From the NCBI GenBank assembly GCA_910587205.1, contig CAJULZ010000146.1, forward strand, positions 1-5,775: a stretch of DNA of 5,775 nucleotides, written 5' to 3'. This stretch comes from an uncultured Oscillospiraceae bacterium. Its GTDB lineage: Bacteria > Bacillota > Clostridia > Oscillospirales > Oscillospiraceae. Position numbers and translations under genes: made by a program. This document shows, piece by piece, positions 1 to 5,580 of this stretch. Position 1 is the first letter of the stretch, and every line of letters begins with the position of its first letter. The notes under the pieces were generated by a model, which worked only from the letters and a program-made list of their open reading frames with translations, was not told the DNA's origin and did not search any database.

Positions 1-183
1 GACCAGCGGGAGGTGCTGCTGGCCCTGGATGACGCTGTACTGCGGGCCGACGACCTGGTTGAGCGCATCCAGATCCCTGCCCGGCGGGTACTGTCTGCCC
101 TGACTCTGCTGCAAATCCAGGGCTACGTGGCGGAGGAGGGCGGGAAGCGCTTCCGCGCCGCGGTCAAACTGAAAATGGAGTAG
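1..183 (+). CDS. dprA: DprA, C-terminal fragment (DNA processing protein A), 5' truncated
   Basis: This is the last 60 codons of an open frame that enters from the left edge and ends at TAG (181-183). The peptide begins DQREVLLALDD and contains the pattern DDLVERIQIPARRVLSALTL, then LQIQGYVAEEGGKRF. This fits the winged-helix domain at the C terminus of DprA/Smf proteins: a helix, a turn with a recognition helix (IPARRVLSALTLL) and a short beta wing (GYVAEEGGKRF). DprA binds incoming single-stranded DNA during natural transformation and loads RecA; that role comes from family knowledge, since the Rossmann-like core is outside the window. Gene order supports the call, because dprA directly precedes topA in many Firmicutes. 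The gap to topA is 9 nt, so the two are probably cotranscribed. A different small winged-helix protein cannot be excluded from 60 residues alone, but the context makes it unlikely. Confidence 0.85.
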   Translation, partial: DQREVLLALDDAVLRADDLVERIQIPARRVLSALTLLQIQGYVAEEGGKRFRAAVKLKME

Positions 184-192
184 TCGAAAACT

Positions 193-2514
193 ATGGCAAA
201 GACGAATTTGGTGATTGTGGAGTCGCCTGCGAAGGCGAAAACCATTGGGAAATACCTGGGCCCAGGCTATCAGGTGAAGGCGTCCATGGGCCACATCCGG
301 GATCTGCCCAAGAGCACGCTGGGGGTGGATGTGGCGACCTTCGAGCCGGAATACCAGGATATTAAAGATAAGGGCGATGTGATCCGGGACTTGCGCAAGG
401 CCGCCAAGGCCAGCGAGAAGGTTTTCCTGGCCACCGACCCTGACCGGGAAGGGGAGGCCATCTCCTGGCACCTCCAGAGCGTGCTGGGGGTGCCCAAGGA
501 GAAAACCTGCCGGGTGACGTTCAACGAGATTACCCAGAAGGTGGTGAAGGAATCCATCGCCAGCCCCCGGGATATCGACCAGGACCTGGTGGACGCCCAG
601 CAGGCCCGCCGGGTGCTGGACCGCATTGTGGGGTACCAGCTTTCCCCCCTGCTATGGAAGAAGATCCGCCGGGGGCTGTCCGCGGGCCGGGTGCAGTCGG
701 TGGCCACCCGCCTGGCGGTGGAGCGGGAGGAGGAGATCCGCGCGTTCCAGCCCAAGGAGTACTGGTCCATCACCGCGGACCTGTCCCGGATCGCCCCCAA
801 TGTTGGGCAGTTCAAAGCGGAGTTCTATGGCCGGGACAAACGGATGGAGCTGGGCAGCGAGGCGGAGATGCGGGAGGTTGTGGGCGCTGTGGAAGGGGCC
901 CCCTTCACGGTGAAAAGCGTGAAGCGCCAGGATAAAAACCGCGCCCCGGCCCCGCCGTTTATCACGTCTACCCTCCAGCAGGAGGCGTCCCGTAAGCTGA
1001 ATATGACTCCGCGGCGCACCATGTCCGTTGCCCAGCAGCTCTACGAAGGGGTGGACATTGAGGGCGTGGGTACCGTGGGCCTCATCACCTATATGCGTAC
1101 CGATTCCCTGCGTCTGTCGGAGGAGGCGTTGGCCGCGGCAAAGGGCTTTATCCTGGCCCGGTATGGCGGGCAGTACTACCCGGAAAAGACCCGGCGCTTC
1201 AAGTCCAAGGGAAACGCCCAGGACGCCCACGAGGCCATCCGCCCATCCGATGTGAACCTGACCCCGGAGGATGTGAAAAAAAGCCTCACCTCTGAGCAGT
1301 ACCGCCTGTACAAGCTGATCTGGAGTCGGTTCCTGGCCTGTCAAATGGCGGGGGCTGTGTATGACAGCGTGTCCATTGAGGTGGAGTCCGCCGGGTACCG
1401 CTTCCGGGCGAGCCATTCGTCTATCAAGTTTTCGGGCTTTACCGCCGTGTATGAGGAGAGCCGGGACGAGGACGACGAGGCTCCCCAGTCCCCCTTGCCC
1501 GATCTGAGGGAGGGGGAGGCCCTGCGGCTCAACGGCCTGGCCCCCGGCCAGCATTTTACCCAGCCCCCCGCCCGGTTTACCGAGGCCACTTTGATCAAAG
1601 CCTTGGAGGAAAAGGGGGTGGGCCGCCCGTCCACCTACGCCCCCACCATCTCCACCATCACCAGCCGGGAGTATGTGGTGAAGGAAGGCAAATACCTGCG
1701 TCCCACCCCGTTGGGGGAGGTGGTAACGGGGCTAATGAAGGATAAATTCCCCGACATCGTGGATGCCGACTTTACCGCCCAGATGGAAAGCCGTCTGGAC
1801 AAGGTGGAGACCGGCGAGGTTGCCTGGAAGCAGCTGATGGGTGAGTTTTACGGCGGCTTTGAGGCCGAGCTGAAAAAGGCGGAAAGCGAGCTGGACGGCG
1901 AGCGCATTAAGGTTCCCGATGAGGTGTCCGAGGAGGTATGCGACCTGTGCGGGCGCAACCTGGTAGTCAAATCCGGGCGGTTCGGGCGGTTCCTGGCCTG
2001 CCCCGGCTGGCCGGAGTGCACGTTCACCAAGCCGCTGGTGGTGGAGATGCCCGGGCGCTGCCCCCAGTGCGGCAGCCGCCTGGTGAAGCGCACCGGCGTA
2101 AGTAAAAAGAGCGGCAAGCAGTACACCTATTATTGCTGCGAACACCTGAACAGCAAGGACGAGCGGAAAAAGTGCGAATTTATGACCTGGGATGTGCCCG
2201 TCAAGGACAACTGCCCCATCTGCGGCCAGACGATGTTTAAGCTGTCCGGGCGGGGGTTCAAAAAACCATTCTGCATCAACCCGGAGTGCTCCAACTTCCT
2301 CCCGGAGGACAAGCGGGGCGGGTACAAGAAGAAATCGGAGGCCGCCGTGGAAGGGGAGGGCGCAGAGCCCGCGGAAAAGCCCGCCGCGAAAAAGACGGCG
2401 GCAAAGAAAACCACGGCAAAAAAAGCAGCCTCCACCAAGAAAACCGCCGCGAAAAAGACCGCAGCCGCCAAGAAAACTGTAGCCAAGAAGCCCACGAAAA
2501 AGGCGGTGGAGTAA
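193..2514 (+). CDS. topA: DNA topoisomerase I (type IA), complete, 773 aa
   Basis: This enzyme relaxes negative supercoils by nicking one strand through a 5'-phosphotyrosine link. The Toprim domain occupies about residues 1-125, with VIVESPAKAK containing Glu10 and the metal-binding motif DPDREGE at 82-88. ARRVLDRIVGY (from 138) and SAGRVQSVA (163-171) are conserved core motifs. GLITYMRTDS places the active-site tyrosine at Tyr300, and DAHEAIRPSD carries His346. Three C4 zinc fingers follow: Cys583/586/603/609, Cys623/626/648 or 649/661 and Cys674/677/694/699. From about residue 712 the tail is rich in Lys and Ala with repeated AAKK/TAKK units, resembling a histone H1-type DNA-binding tail. 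The ATG at 193 starts at the conserved N terminus; its ribosome site is poor, the nearest GGAG (177-180) lying 12 nt away at the end of dprA, which suggests translational coupling. All key residues are present. No terminator is visible after the stop. Confidence 0.98.
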   Translation: MAKTNLVIVESPAKAKTIGKYLGPGYQVKASMGHIRDLPKSTLGVDVATFEPEYQDIKDKGDVIRDLRKAAKASEKVFLATDPDREGEAISWHLQSVLGVPKEKTCRVTFNEITQKVVKESIASPRDIDQDLVDAQQARRVLDRIVGYQLSPLLWKKIRRGLSAGRVQSVATRLAVEREEEIRAFQPKEYWSITADLSRIAPNVGQFKAEFYGRDKRMELGSEAEMREVVGAVEGAPFTVKSVKRQDKNRAPAPPFITSTLQQEASRKLNMTPRRTMSVAQQLYEGVDIEGVGTVGLITYMRTDSLRLSEEALAAAKGFILARYGGQYYPEKTRRFKSKGNAQDAHEAIRPSDVNLTPEDVKKSLTSEQYRLYKLIWSRFLACQMAGAVYDSVSIEVESAGYRFRASHSSIKFSGFTAVYEESRDEDDEAPQSPLPDLREGEALRLNGLAPGQHFTQPPARFTEATLIKALEEKGVGRPSTYAPTISTITSREYVVKEGKYLRPTPLGEVVTGLMKDKFPDIVDADFTAQMESRLDKVETGEVAWKQLMGEFYGGFEAELKKAESELDGERIKVPDEVSEEVCDLCGRNLVVKSGRFGRFLACPGWPECTFTKPLVVEMPGRCPQCGSRLVKRTGVSKKSGKQYTYYCCEHLNSKDERKKCEFMTWDVPVKDNCPICGQTMFKLSGRGFKKPFCINPECSNFLPEDKRGGYKKKSEAAVEGEGAEPAEKPAAKKTAAKKTTAKKAASTKKTAAKKTAAAKKTVAKKPTKKAVE

Positions 2515-2515
2515 A

Positions 2516-2770
2516 TCAGCGGTTCAGCCCCATGGCGGTTTGGAATCCGGCGCGGAATAGGGCCTCATTCTCAAAGACCCGAAGCAGGCTGCGTTCATCC
2601 AGAAGGGCGTCCAGGCATTGCTTGGCCTCGTCGTCCAGCATGGCGCGGAGGCATTTTTCCTAGCTGTTCACGTAGTACCGGACGTTTTTATATCCGGGTT
2701 GGGCCAGGAGAAGGGGTTCTTCCATTGTTTCCAGGGCGTAATGAAAAAGAACTTCCATTGCAGCGGTCAT
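2516..2770 (-). pseudogene. Small leftward ORF (84 residue positions) broken by an in-frame amber codon
   Basis: Read on the minus strand from ATG at 2770, the frame runs to TGA at 2516-2518 and is open except for one TAG at codon 37 (2660-2662). Before the amber it reads MTAAMEVLFHYALETMEEPL and on to RYYVNS. After it comes EKCLRAMLDDEAKQCLDALL, then DERSLLRVFENEALFRAGFQ and TAMGLNR. The start is supported by GGAG (plus-strand 2780-2783) 9 nt upstream and by a near-consensus promoter. The predicted protein is helical and acidic. The second half, a LDDEAKQCLDALLDERS helix followed by a FRAGF-type ending, resembles small uncharacterised proteins often found beside XRE regulators in gut Clostridia (possibly the DUF6809 type; recalled, not searched). 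Coding sense continues unbroken past the amber, so the mutation is either recent or a sequencing error. TAG is the ordinary stop of dprA and plsX here, which argues against recoding. Function is unknown. The stop lies 1 nt beyond the topA stop, tail to tail. Confidence 0.6.
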
Positions 2771-2814
2771 AAGGATCAGCTCCAAAACATGTTGATTTAT
2801 AACGCGCTTGTTAT

Positions 2815-2835
2815 ACATGTTATAAGTTAACATGT
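2815..2835. promoter_or_regulatory. Candidate XRE operator: ACATGTTA-N5-TAACATGT inverted repeat
   Basis: Left arm ACATGTTA (2815-2822) and right arm TAACATGT (2828-2835) are perfect inverted repeats separated by TAAGT. The size and symmetry suit a dimeric lambda-Cro/XRE-type repressor. The element lies between the -35 and -10 of the leftward promoter and covers the extended -10 of the xre promoter, so one bound dimer could repress both directions. Another ACATGT core lies at 2787-2792 within the palindrome AACATGTT (2786-2793), near the leftward ribosome site, and may be an auxiliary half-operator. TATAAC (2798-2803) and GTTATA (2810-2815) form a further inverted pair. Assignment to the neighbouring XRE protein is inferred from position. 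Confidence 0.65.
2818..2826 (+). promoter_or_regulatory. Extended -10 promoter for the XRE gene
   Basis: TGTTATAAG matches the extended -10 form TGnTATAAT at all but the last base. No good -35 lies at the right distance (TATAAC or TTATAA near 2797-2803 is poor), so the promoter would rely on the TG extension. Transcription would start near 2832-2834 and give a leader of about 23 nt holding the AGGAG at 2844-2848. The operator overlaps it, which points to autoregulation. Confidence 0.5.
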
Positions 2836-2843
2836 CAAGAGAG

Positions 2844-2848
2844 AGGAG
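2844..2848 (+). promoter_or_regulatory. Ribosome binding site that fixes the xre start
   Basis: AGGAG lies 7 nt before the ATG at 2856. The earlier in-frame ATG at 2832 falls within the right operator arm, around the predicted transcription start, and has no ribosome site, so 2856 is the better start. Confidence 0.8.
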
Positions 2849-2855
2849 ACAAAAG

Positions 2856-3065
2856 ATGTACGGCGAACGCATGAAGATGCTGAGGAAAGAGCGGAAGGTT
2901 CCGCAAAAGGAATTAGCAGAGCTAATGGGCGTAAAAATTCGCGGGTATCAGTTTTATGAAAGTGAAACAACGGAACCATCAATCAATGCTTTGATTGCCC
3001 TTGCCGACTTCTACGGTGTGACCATCGACTATCTGGTTGGACGCACGGATGACCCCAAGGATTGA
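2856..3065 (+). CDS. XRE-family (Cro/CI-type) HTH transcriptional regulator, 69 aa
   Basis: This is a compact single-domain repressor. After MYGERMKMLRKERKV comes the helix-turn-helix PQKELAELMGVKIRGYQFYE (about residues 16-35). The rest of the five-helix fold reads SETTEPSINALIALADFYGV and then TIDYLVGRTDD, an ending common in Firmicutes XRE proteins. There is no added sensor, protease or dimerisation domain. Any release of repression must therefore come from another protein, from concentration or from a partner. It is divergent from the amber-interrupted ORF and shares the 85-nt control region with it, so it probably represses both itself and that ORF (inference). Base composition differs from its neighbours: 100 of 210 bases are G or C by hand count, while the opening of trmFO is near 70%, which suggests later acquisition. 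The stop lies 40 nt before trmFO on the same strand, so read-through into trmFO and plsX is likely. Confidence 0.9.
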   Translation: MYGERMKMLRKERKVPQKELAELMGVKIRGYQFYESETTEPSINALIALADFYGVTIDYLVGRTDDPKD

Positions 3066-3086
3066 AACTGATGTTTCGCGTGAAAC
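3064..3086. repeat. Alternating GAAAC/GTTTC/GAAAC repeat between xre and trmFO
   Basis: GAAAC (3064-3068), GTTTC (3073-3077) and GAAAC (3082-3086) are separated by 4 nt each (TGAT and GCGT). The central GTTTC can pair with either neighbour, giving two mutually exclusive 5-bp stems in RNA. In DNA the elements are regularly spaced half-sites every 9 bp. The cluster begins in the xre stop codon and ends 5 nt before the trmFO ribosome site. Whether it acts as RNA or as a protein site cannot be decided from sequence. Confidence 0.55.
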
Positions 3087-3087
3087 G
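3072..3087. promoter_or_regulatory. parS-like site (ParB-binding consensus, 14 of 16 matches)
   Basis: TGTTTCGCGTGAAACG compared with the Bacillus subtilis consensus TGTTTCACGTGAAACA differs at two positions, A to G at positions 7 and 16. The arms GTTTC and GAAAC are intact; the central ACGT is GCGT here. ParB/Spo0J loads at parS and organises the origin region. The site lies outside any confident coding region, in the gap before trmFO. No par genes are in the window and its distance from the replication origin is unknown. It may instead be a chance match created by the GAAAC/GTTTC repeat. Confidence 0.35.
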
Positions 3088-3091
3088 CGGG

Positions 3092-3099
3092 AAAGGAGG
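3092..3099 (+). promoter_or_regulatory. Strong ribosome binding site that fixes the trmFO start
   Basis: AAAGGAGG lies 6 nt before the ATG at 3106. It is the strongest Shine-Dalgarno match in the window and excludes the upstream in-frame ATG at 3037, which lies inside xre. Confidence 0.9.
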
Positions 3100-3105
3100 G
3101 CGCCT

Positions 3106-4407
3106 ATGGACGTAACGGTCATTGGCGCGGGGCTGGCAGGGTGCGAGTGCGCCTGGCAGCTTGCCCAGCGGGGCATTGAAGTGACGTTGTGGGAGATGAA
3201 GCCCCAAAAGATGACCCCCGCCCACCACAGCCCCGGCTTTGCCGAGCTGGTGTGCTCCAACTCCCTGCGCTCCGACCAGCTGGAGAACGCCGTGGGGCTG
3301 TTGAAAGAGGAGCTGCGTCGATGCGGCTCGCTGATTCTGCGCTGTGCCGATAGGACAAGAGTGGAAGCGGGCGGGGCGCTGGCTGTGGACCGGGAAGGGT
3401 TTTCGCAGGCCGTGACGGACGCGATCCGGAGCTGCTCCAACATCACAGTGGCGGAGGGGGAGGTCACGTCCATCCCGGAGGGGGAGGTGGTGATTGCCTC
3501 CGGCCCTTTGACCTCGGACGCGTTGTCCCAGGCTATCGCCGGGTTGTTCCCGGGAAACAGCTACCTGAACTTTTTTGATGCGGCGGCCCCCATCGTGACC
3601 TTTGAGAGCGTCGATATGGACCACGCCTGGTTTGGCTCCCGATACGGCAGGGGGACGGCGGACTATATCAACTGCGCCCTCAGCGAGGAGGAATATCTGG
3701 CCTTTTGGAGGGAGCTGTGCTCTGCTGAGGAGGCGGAGGTTCACGGGTTTGAGGACAAGTGTGTGTTCGAGGGCTGTATGCCGGTGGAGGTGATGGCCCG
3801 CCGGGGGGTGCAGACTCTCTCATTCGGGCCGTTGAAACCCAAGGGTCTGCCGGATCCCGGGACAGGGCGGGAGCCCTACGCTGTGGTACAGCTGCGGCGG
3901 GACAACGCGCAGGGCACCCTTTACAACCTGGTAGGATTCCAGACCCATTTGAAGTGGGGGGAGCAGAAGCGGGTGTTTTCCATGATCCCGGCGCTGAAAA
4001 ACGCGGAATATGTGCGCTACGGGGTGATGCACCGCAATACGTATTTAGACTCGCCCCGGTTGCTGGACCGGTACTACCGGGTGCGGGGGAAGGAACAGAT
4101 CGCCTTTGCCGGGCAGATCACCGGGGTGGAGGGGTATGTGGAATCCACCGCCTCCGGCTTTTTGGCGGGGGTAGAGATAGCCAGGCGGTTGGGCGGGCAG
4201 CCCCCGCTGGACTTTCCCCGGGAGACGGCCGTTGGGGCGCTGGCGCTGTATGTGAGTAACGAGGGCGTGACGGATTTCCAGCCCATGAATATCAATTTCG
4301 GCATTATGCCTCCGCTGGATCACAAGGTAAAGGGAAAGCGGAACAAAAATGCGGAGCTGTCCCAGCGCTCGCTGGCGATGATCGATGCTTTGAAAGAGAG
4401 ATTATAA
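3106..4407 (+). CDS. trmFO: TrmFO, folate/FAD-dependent tRNA (uracil-54-C5)-methyltransferase, 433 aa
   Basis: TrmFO makes 5-methyluridine at position 54 in the T-loop of tRNAs in the cytoplasm, taking the carbon from 5,10-methylenetetrahydrofolate and electrons from FADH2. The N terminus MDVTVIGAGLAGCECAWQLA holds the GxGxxG dinucleotide-binding fold at residues 7-12, followed by the acidic strand end VTLWEMKP. ELVCSNSLRS carries Cys50, and FEGCMPVEVMARRG carries Cys224; these match the two conserved cysteines of the family (around 51-53 and 223-226). Near the C terminus, GQITGVEGYVESTASGFLAG is the typical GidA/TrmFO FAD-closing segment. The length is close to the Bacillus subtilis protein (about 435 aa). 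The start at 3106 is chosen from AAAGGAGG and the immediate beginning of the FAD strand. The gap to plsX is 15 nt, so they form one transcription unit, perhaps read from the xre promoter or from topA; no separate sigma-A promoter is evident in the 40-nt gap upstream. Confidence 0.97.
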   Translation: MDVTVIGAGLAGCECAWQLAQRGIEVTLWEMKPQKMTPAHHSPGFAELVCSNSLRSDQLENAVGLLKEELRRCGSLILRCADRTRVEAGGALAVDREGFSQAVTDAIRSCSNITVAEGEVTSIPEGEVVIASGPLTSDALSQAIAGLFPGNSYLNFFDAAAPIVTFESVDMDHAWFGSRYGRGTADYINCALSEEEYLAFWRELCSAEEAEVHGFEDKCVFEGCMPVEVMARRGVQTLSFGPLKPKGLPDPGTGREPYAVVQLRRDNAQGTLYNLVGFQTHLKWGEQKRVFSMIPALKNAEYVRYGVMHRNTYLDSPRLLDRYYRVRGKEQIAFAGQITGVEGYVESTASGFLAGVEIARRLGGQPPLDFPRETAVGALALYVSNEGVTDFQPMNINFGIMPPLDHKVKGKRNKNAELSQRSLAMIDALKERL

Positions 4408-4422
4408 AGGGAGGCCGACGAA

Positions 4423-5466
4423 ATGCGGATTATCGTGGACGCCATGGGCGGAGACAACGCGCCTCAGGCCCCGGTGCAGGGCGCTTTGCAGGCGGTGAAG
4501 GAATACGGGATTGAGGTCGTTTTGGTGGGCCGGGGGGAGGAGATCCTGAAGGCTGTCCACAATGAGGGGGTGGCGGAGCTGCCCCAGGGTCTGTCCATCA
4601 CCCACGCCGACCAGGTGGTAGAGATGTGCGACAACCCCGCCACGGCGTTCAAGGAGAAAAAGGACTCCTCCTTGACGGTGGGGCTGAACATGGTGAAGTC
4701 CGGGGAGGGGGACGCGTTTGTGTCCGCCGGGTCCACAGGGGCGCTGCTGGCGGCGGCGACGCTGCTGGTCAAGCGTATCAAGGGCATCCGCCGGGCAGCC
4801 ATGGCCCCGGTGGTGCCCACGGGCGGGGGCGGCGCGGTGCTGGTGGACTGCGGGGCCACCGCCGAGGGTACGCCGGAGTTCCTGCTCCAGTTTGCCTTTA
4901 TGGGCAGCTATTACGCAGAACGGGTTTTGGGGCGGCCTGAACCAAAGGTTGGGCTGCTGAACATCGGGGCGGAACCCTCCAAAGGCACTGCGCTTCAGCA
5001 GGAGACGTATAAGTTGCTGAAGAAGGCCGGTGAGGAGGGCCGAATCAACTTCGTGGGCAATGTAGAGGCCCGGGAAGCGGTGGAGGGGGCCGTGGATGTC
5101 ATTGTCGCGGACGGTTATTCCGGCAACATCTTCCTTAAAACCATGGAGGGCGCCGGGCTGTTCTTGGGACGGGAGATCAAGAAGATGTTTATGCGCAACC
5201 TGCGCAGCAAAATTGCCGCCCTGCTGGTGAAGGACGGCATCAAGGCGTTCAAGAGGCTGATGGATTCCGGAGAGGTGGGGGGAACTGCCCTGGTTGGCAT
5301 CTCCAAGCCGGTGATCAAGGCCCACGGCTCGTCCGACGGCTACGCCATGAAGAACGCCGTCCGTCAGGCGGTGGAGTTCACCCGTTCAGGGATTATTGAA
5401 GATATTACGGAAAATGTGGCCCATATGCGGCTGCCGGTGAAGCCGGCGGTAAAGGATGGGGAATAG
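4423..5466 (+). CDS. plsX: PlsX, phosphate acyltransferase (acyl-ACP:phosphate), 347 aa
   Basis: PlsX converts acyl-ACP and inorganic phosphate to acyl-phosphate, the donor used by PlsY to acylate glycerol-3-phosphate in bacterial phospholipid synthesis. It is a soluble protein that associates with the membrane surface. Family signatures are the N-terminal IIVDAMGGDNAP, the VSAGSTGALLAAATLLVKRI segment with GSTGA at 103-107, VLVDCGA, GNVEAREAVEGAVDVIVADG and DGYSGNIFLKTMEGAG (from 230). The C terminus has GGTALVGISKPVIKAHGSSD. The length is normal for the family. AAGGGAGG (4407-4414) stands 8 nt before the ATG and overlaps the last base of the trmFO stop codon. The following gene is acpP, which makes the substrate carrier, a common pairing. 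No FapR-type operator is recognisable. A GCCGG/CCGGC stem near the 3' end (5433-5447) has no T-tract. Confidence 0.97.
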   Translation: MRIIVDAMGGDNAPQAPVQGALQAVKEYGIEVVLVGRGEEILKAVHNEGVAELPQGLSITHADQVVEMCDNPATAFKEKKDSSLTVGLNMVKSGEGDAFVSAGSTGALLAAATLLVKRIKGIRRAAMAPVVPTGGGGAVLVDCGATAEGTPEFLLQFAFMGSYYAERVLGRPEPKVGLLNIGAEPSKGTALQQETYKLLKKAGEEGRINFVGNVEAREAVEGAVDVIVADGYSGNIFLKTMEGAGLFLGREIKKMFMRNLRSKIAALLVKDGIKAFKRLMDSGEVGGTALVGISKPVIKAHGSSDGYAMKNAVRQAVEFTRSGIIEDITENVAHMRLPVKPAVKDGE

Positions 5467-5513
5467 GGCCGGGATCTGCTTGACGGCATTCCCAAAAAAA
5501 TGTTAAAAGACTA

Positions 5514-5542
5514 TTGACAGCAGGGCGTAAAGCCCCTATTAT
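5514..5542 (+). promoter_or_regulatory. Strong sigma-A promoter for acpP
   Basis: TTGACA (5514-5519), a 17-nt spacer, and TATTAT (5537-5542) form a near-consensus promoter. An A-rich stretch upstream (AAAAAAATGTTAAAAG, about 5494-5509) may act as an UP element. Transcription should start near 5549, about 32 nt before the acpP ATG. Acyl carrier protein is usually very abundant, so a strong private promoter downstream of plsX fits. Confidence 0.8.
5523..5535. repeat. GGGC-N5-GCCC inverted repeat in the acpP promoter spacer
   Basis: GGGC (5523-5526), GTAAA, and GCCC (5532-5535) lie entirely between the -35 and -10 elements, flanked by A and, one base further out, T. The position would suit a repressor site. 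It does not match the FapR or FabT operators known to me. Four-base arms can arise by chance in GC-rich DNA. Confidence 0.35.
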
Positions 5543-5543
5543 G

Positions 5544-5563
5544 TATGTGTTCAAAGCCACATA
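5544..5563. repeat. TATGTG-N8-CACATA inverted repeat before the acpP ribosome site
   Basis: TATGTG (5544-5549) and CACATA (5558-5563) are perfect 6-bp inverted repeats around an 8-nt spacer, lying between the -10 and AAGGAG (5565-5570). The predicted transcription start falls at the end of the left arm, so an RNA hairpin is unlikely and a DNA-binding site is the more natural reading. No known regulator is recognised. Confidence 0.35.
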
Positions 5564-5580
5564 GAAGGAGCTGCTGCAAA

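Larger units (their letters stand above)
2810..2838 (-). promoter_or_regulatory. Leftward sigma-A promoter for the amber-interrupted ORF
   Basis: On the minus strand the sequence is TTGACA (2838-2833), a 17-nt spacer (2832-2816), then TATAAC (2815-2810). That is a perfect -35, an optimal spacer and a -10 with one mismatch to TATAAT. Transcription should start near 2803, giving a leader of about 30 nt that carries GGAG before the ATG at 2770. The 8-bp inverted repeat at 2815-2835 fills the spacer, so a protein bound there would block the polymerase. The strength of this promoter suggests tight repression in normal growth, which is inference. Confidence 0.75.

Noticed and set aside
652..1554. 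A 300-aa minus-strand ORF within topA
   Set aside because: It is antisense to conserved topA codons. GC-rich third positions remove stops from the opposite strand, and the translation shows no recognisable domain.
2832..2855. An earlier xre start at ATG 2832
   Set aside because: It lies in the right operator arm around the predicted transcription start and lacks a ribosome site; ATG 2856 has AGGAG at 7 nt.
2771..2872. A longer N terminus for the leftward ORF, from ATG at 2872
   Set aside because: It would run across the divergent control region and into xre; ATG 2770 has a ribosome site and lies downstream of a proper promoter.
3037..3105. A 23-residue N-terminal extension of TrmFO from ATG 3037
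   Set aside because: It overlaps xre, has no ribosome site, and places 23 non-family residues before the FAD-binding strand that begins at 3106 after AAAGGAGG.
2515..3105. Insertion sequence or attachment-site boundaries around the xre module
   Set aside because: No flanking direct repeats, terminal inverted repeats or integrase/transposase gene could be found by eye.
2983..3744. A 253-aa minus-strand ORF opposite xre and trmFO
   Set aside because: It crosses two well-supported genes on the other strand and has low-complexity composition typical of antisense frames.
4402..5325. A 307-aa minus-strand ORF opposite plsX
   Set aside because: It is an antisense shadow of plsX, rich in His, Gln, Leu and Gly, with no plausible domain or ribosome site considered convincing.
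5433..5447. GCCGG-TGAAG-CCGGC hairpin as a plsX terminator
   Set aside because: It lies inside the plsX coding region and is not followed by a T-tract.
5468..5487. GCCG/CGGC stem after plsX as a terminator
   Set aside because: The stem has only 4 bp with a 12-nt loop and is followed by A residues rather than T residues on the plus strand.
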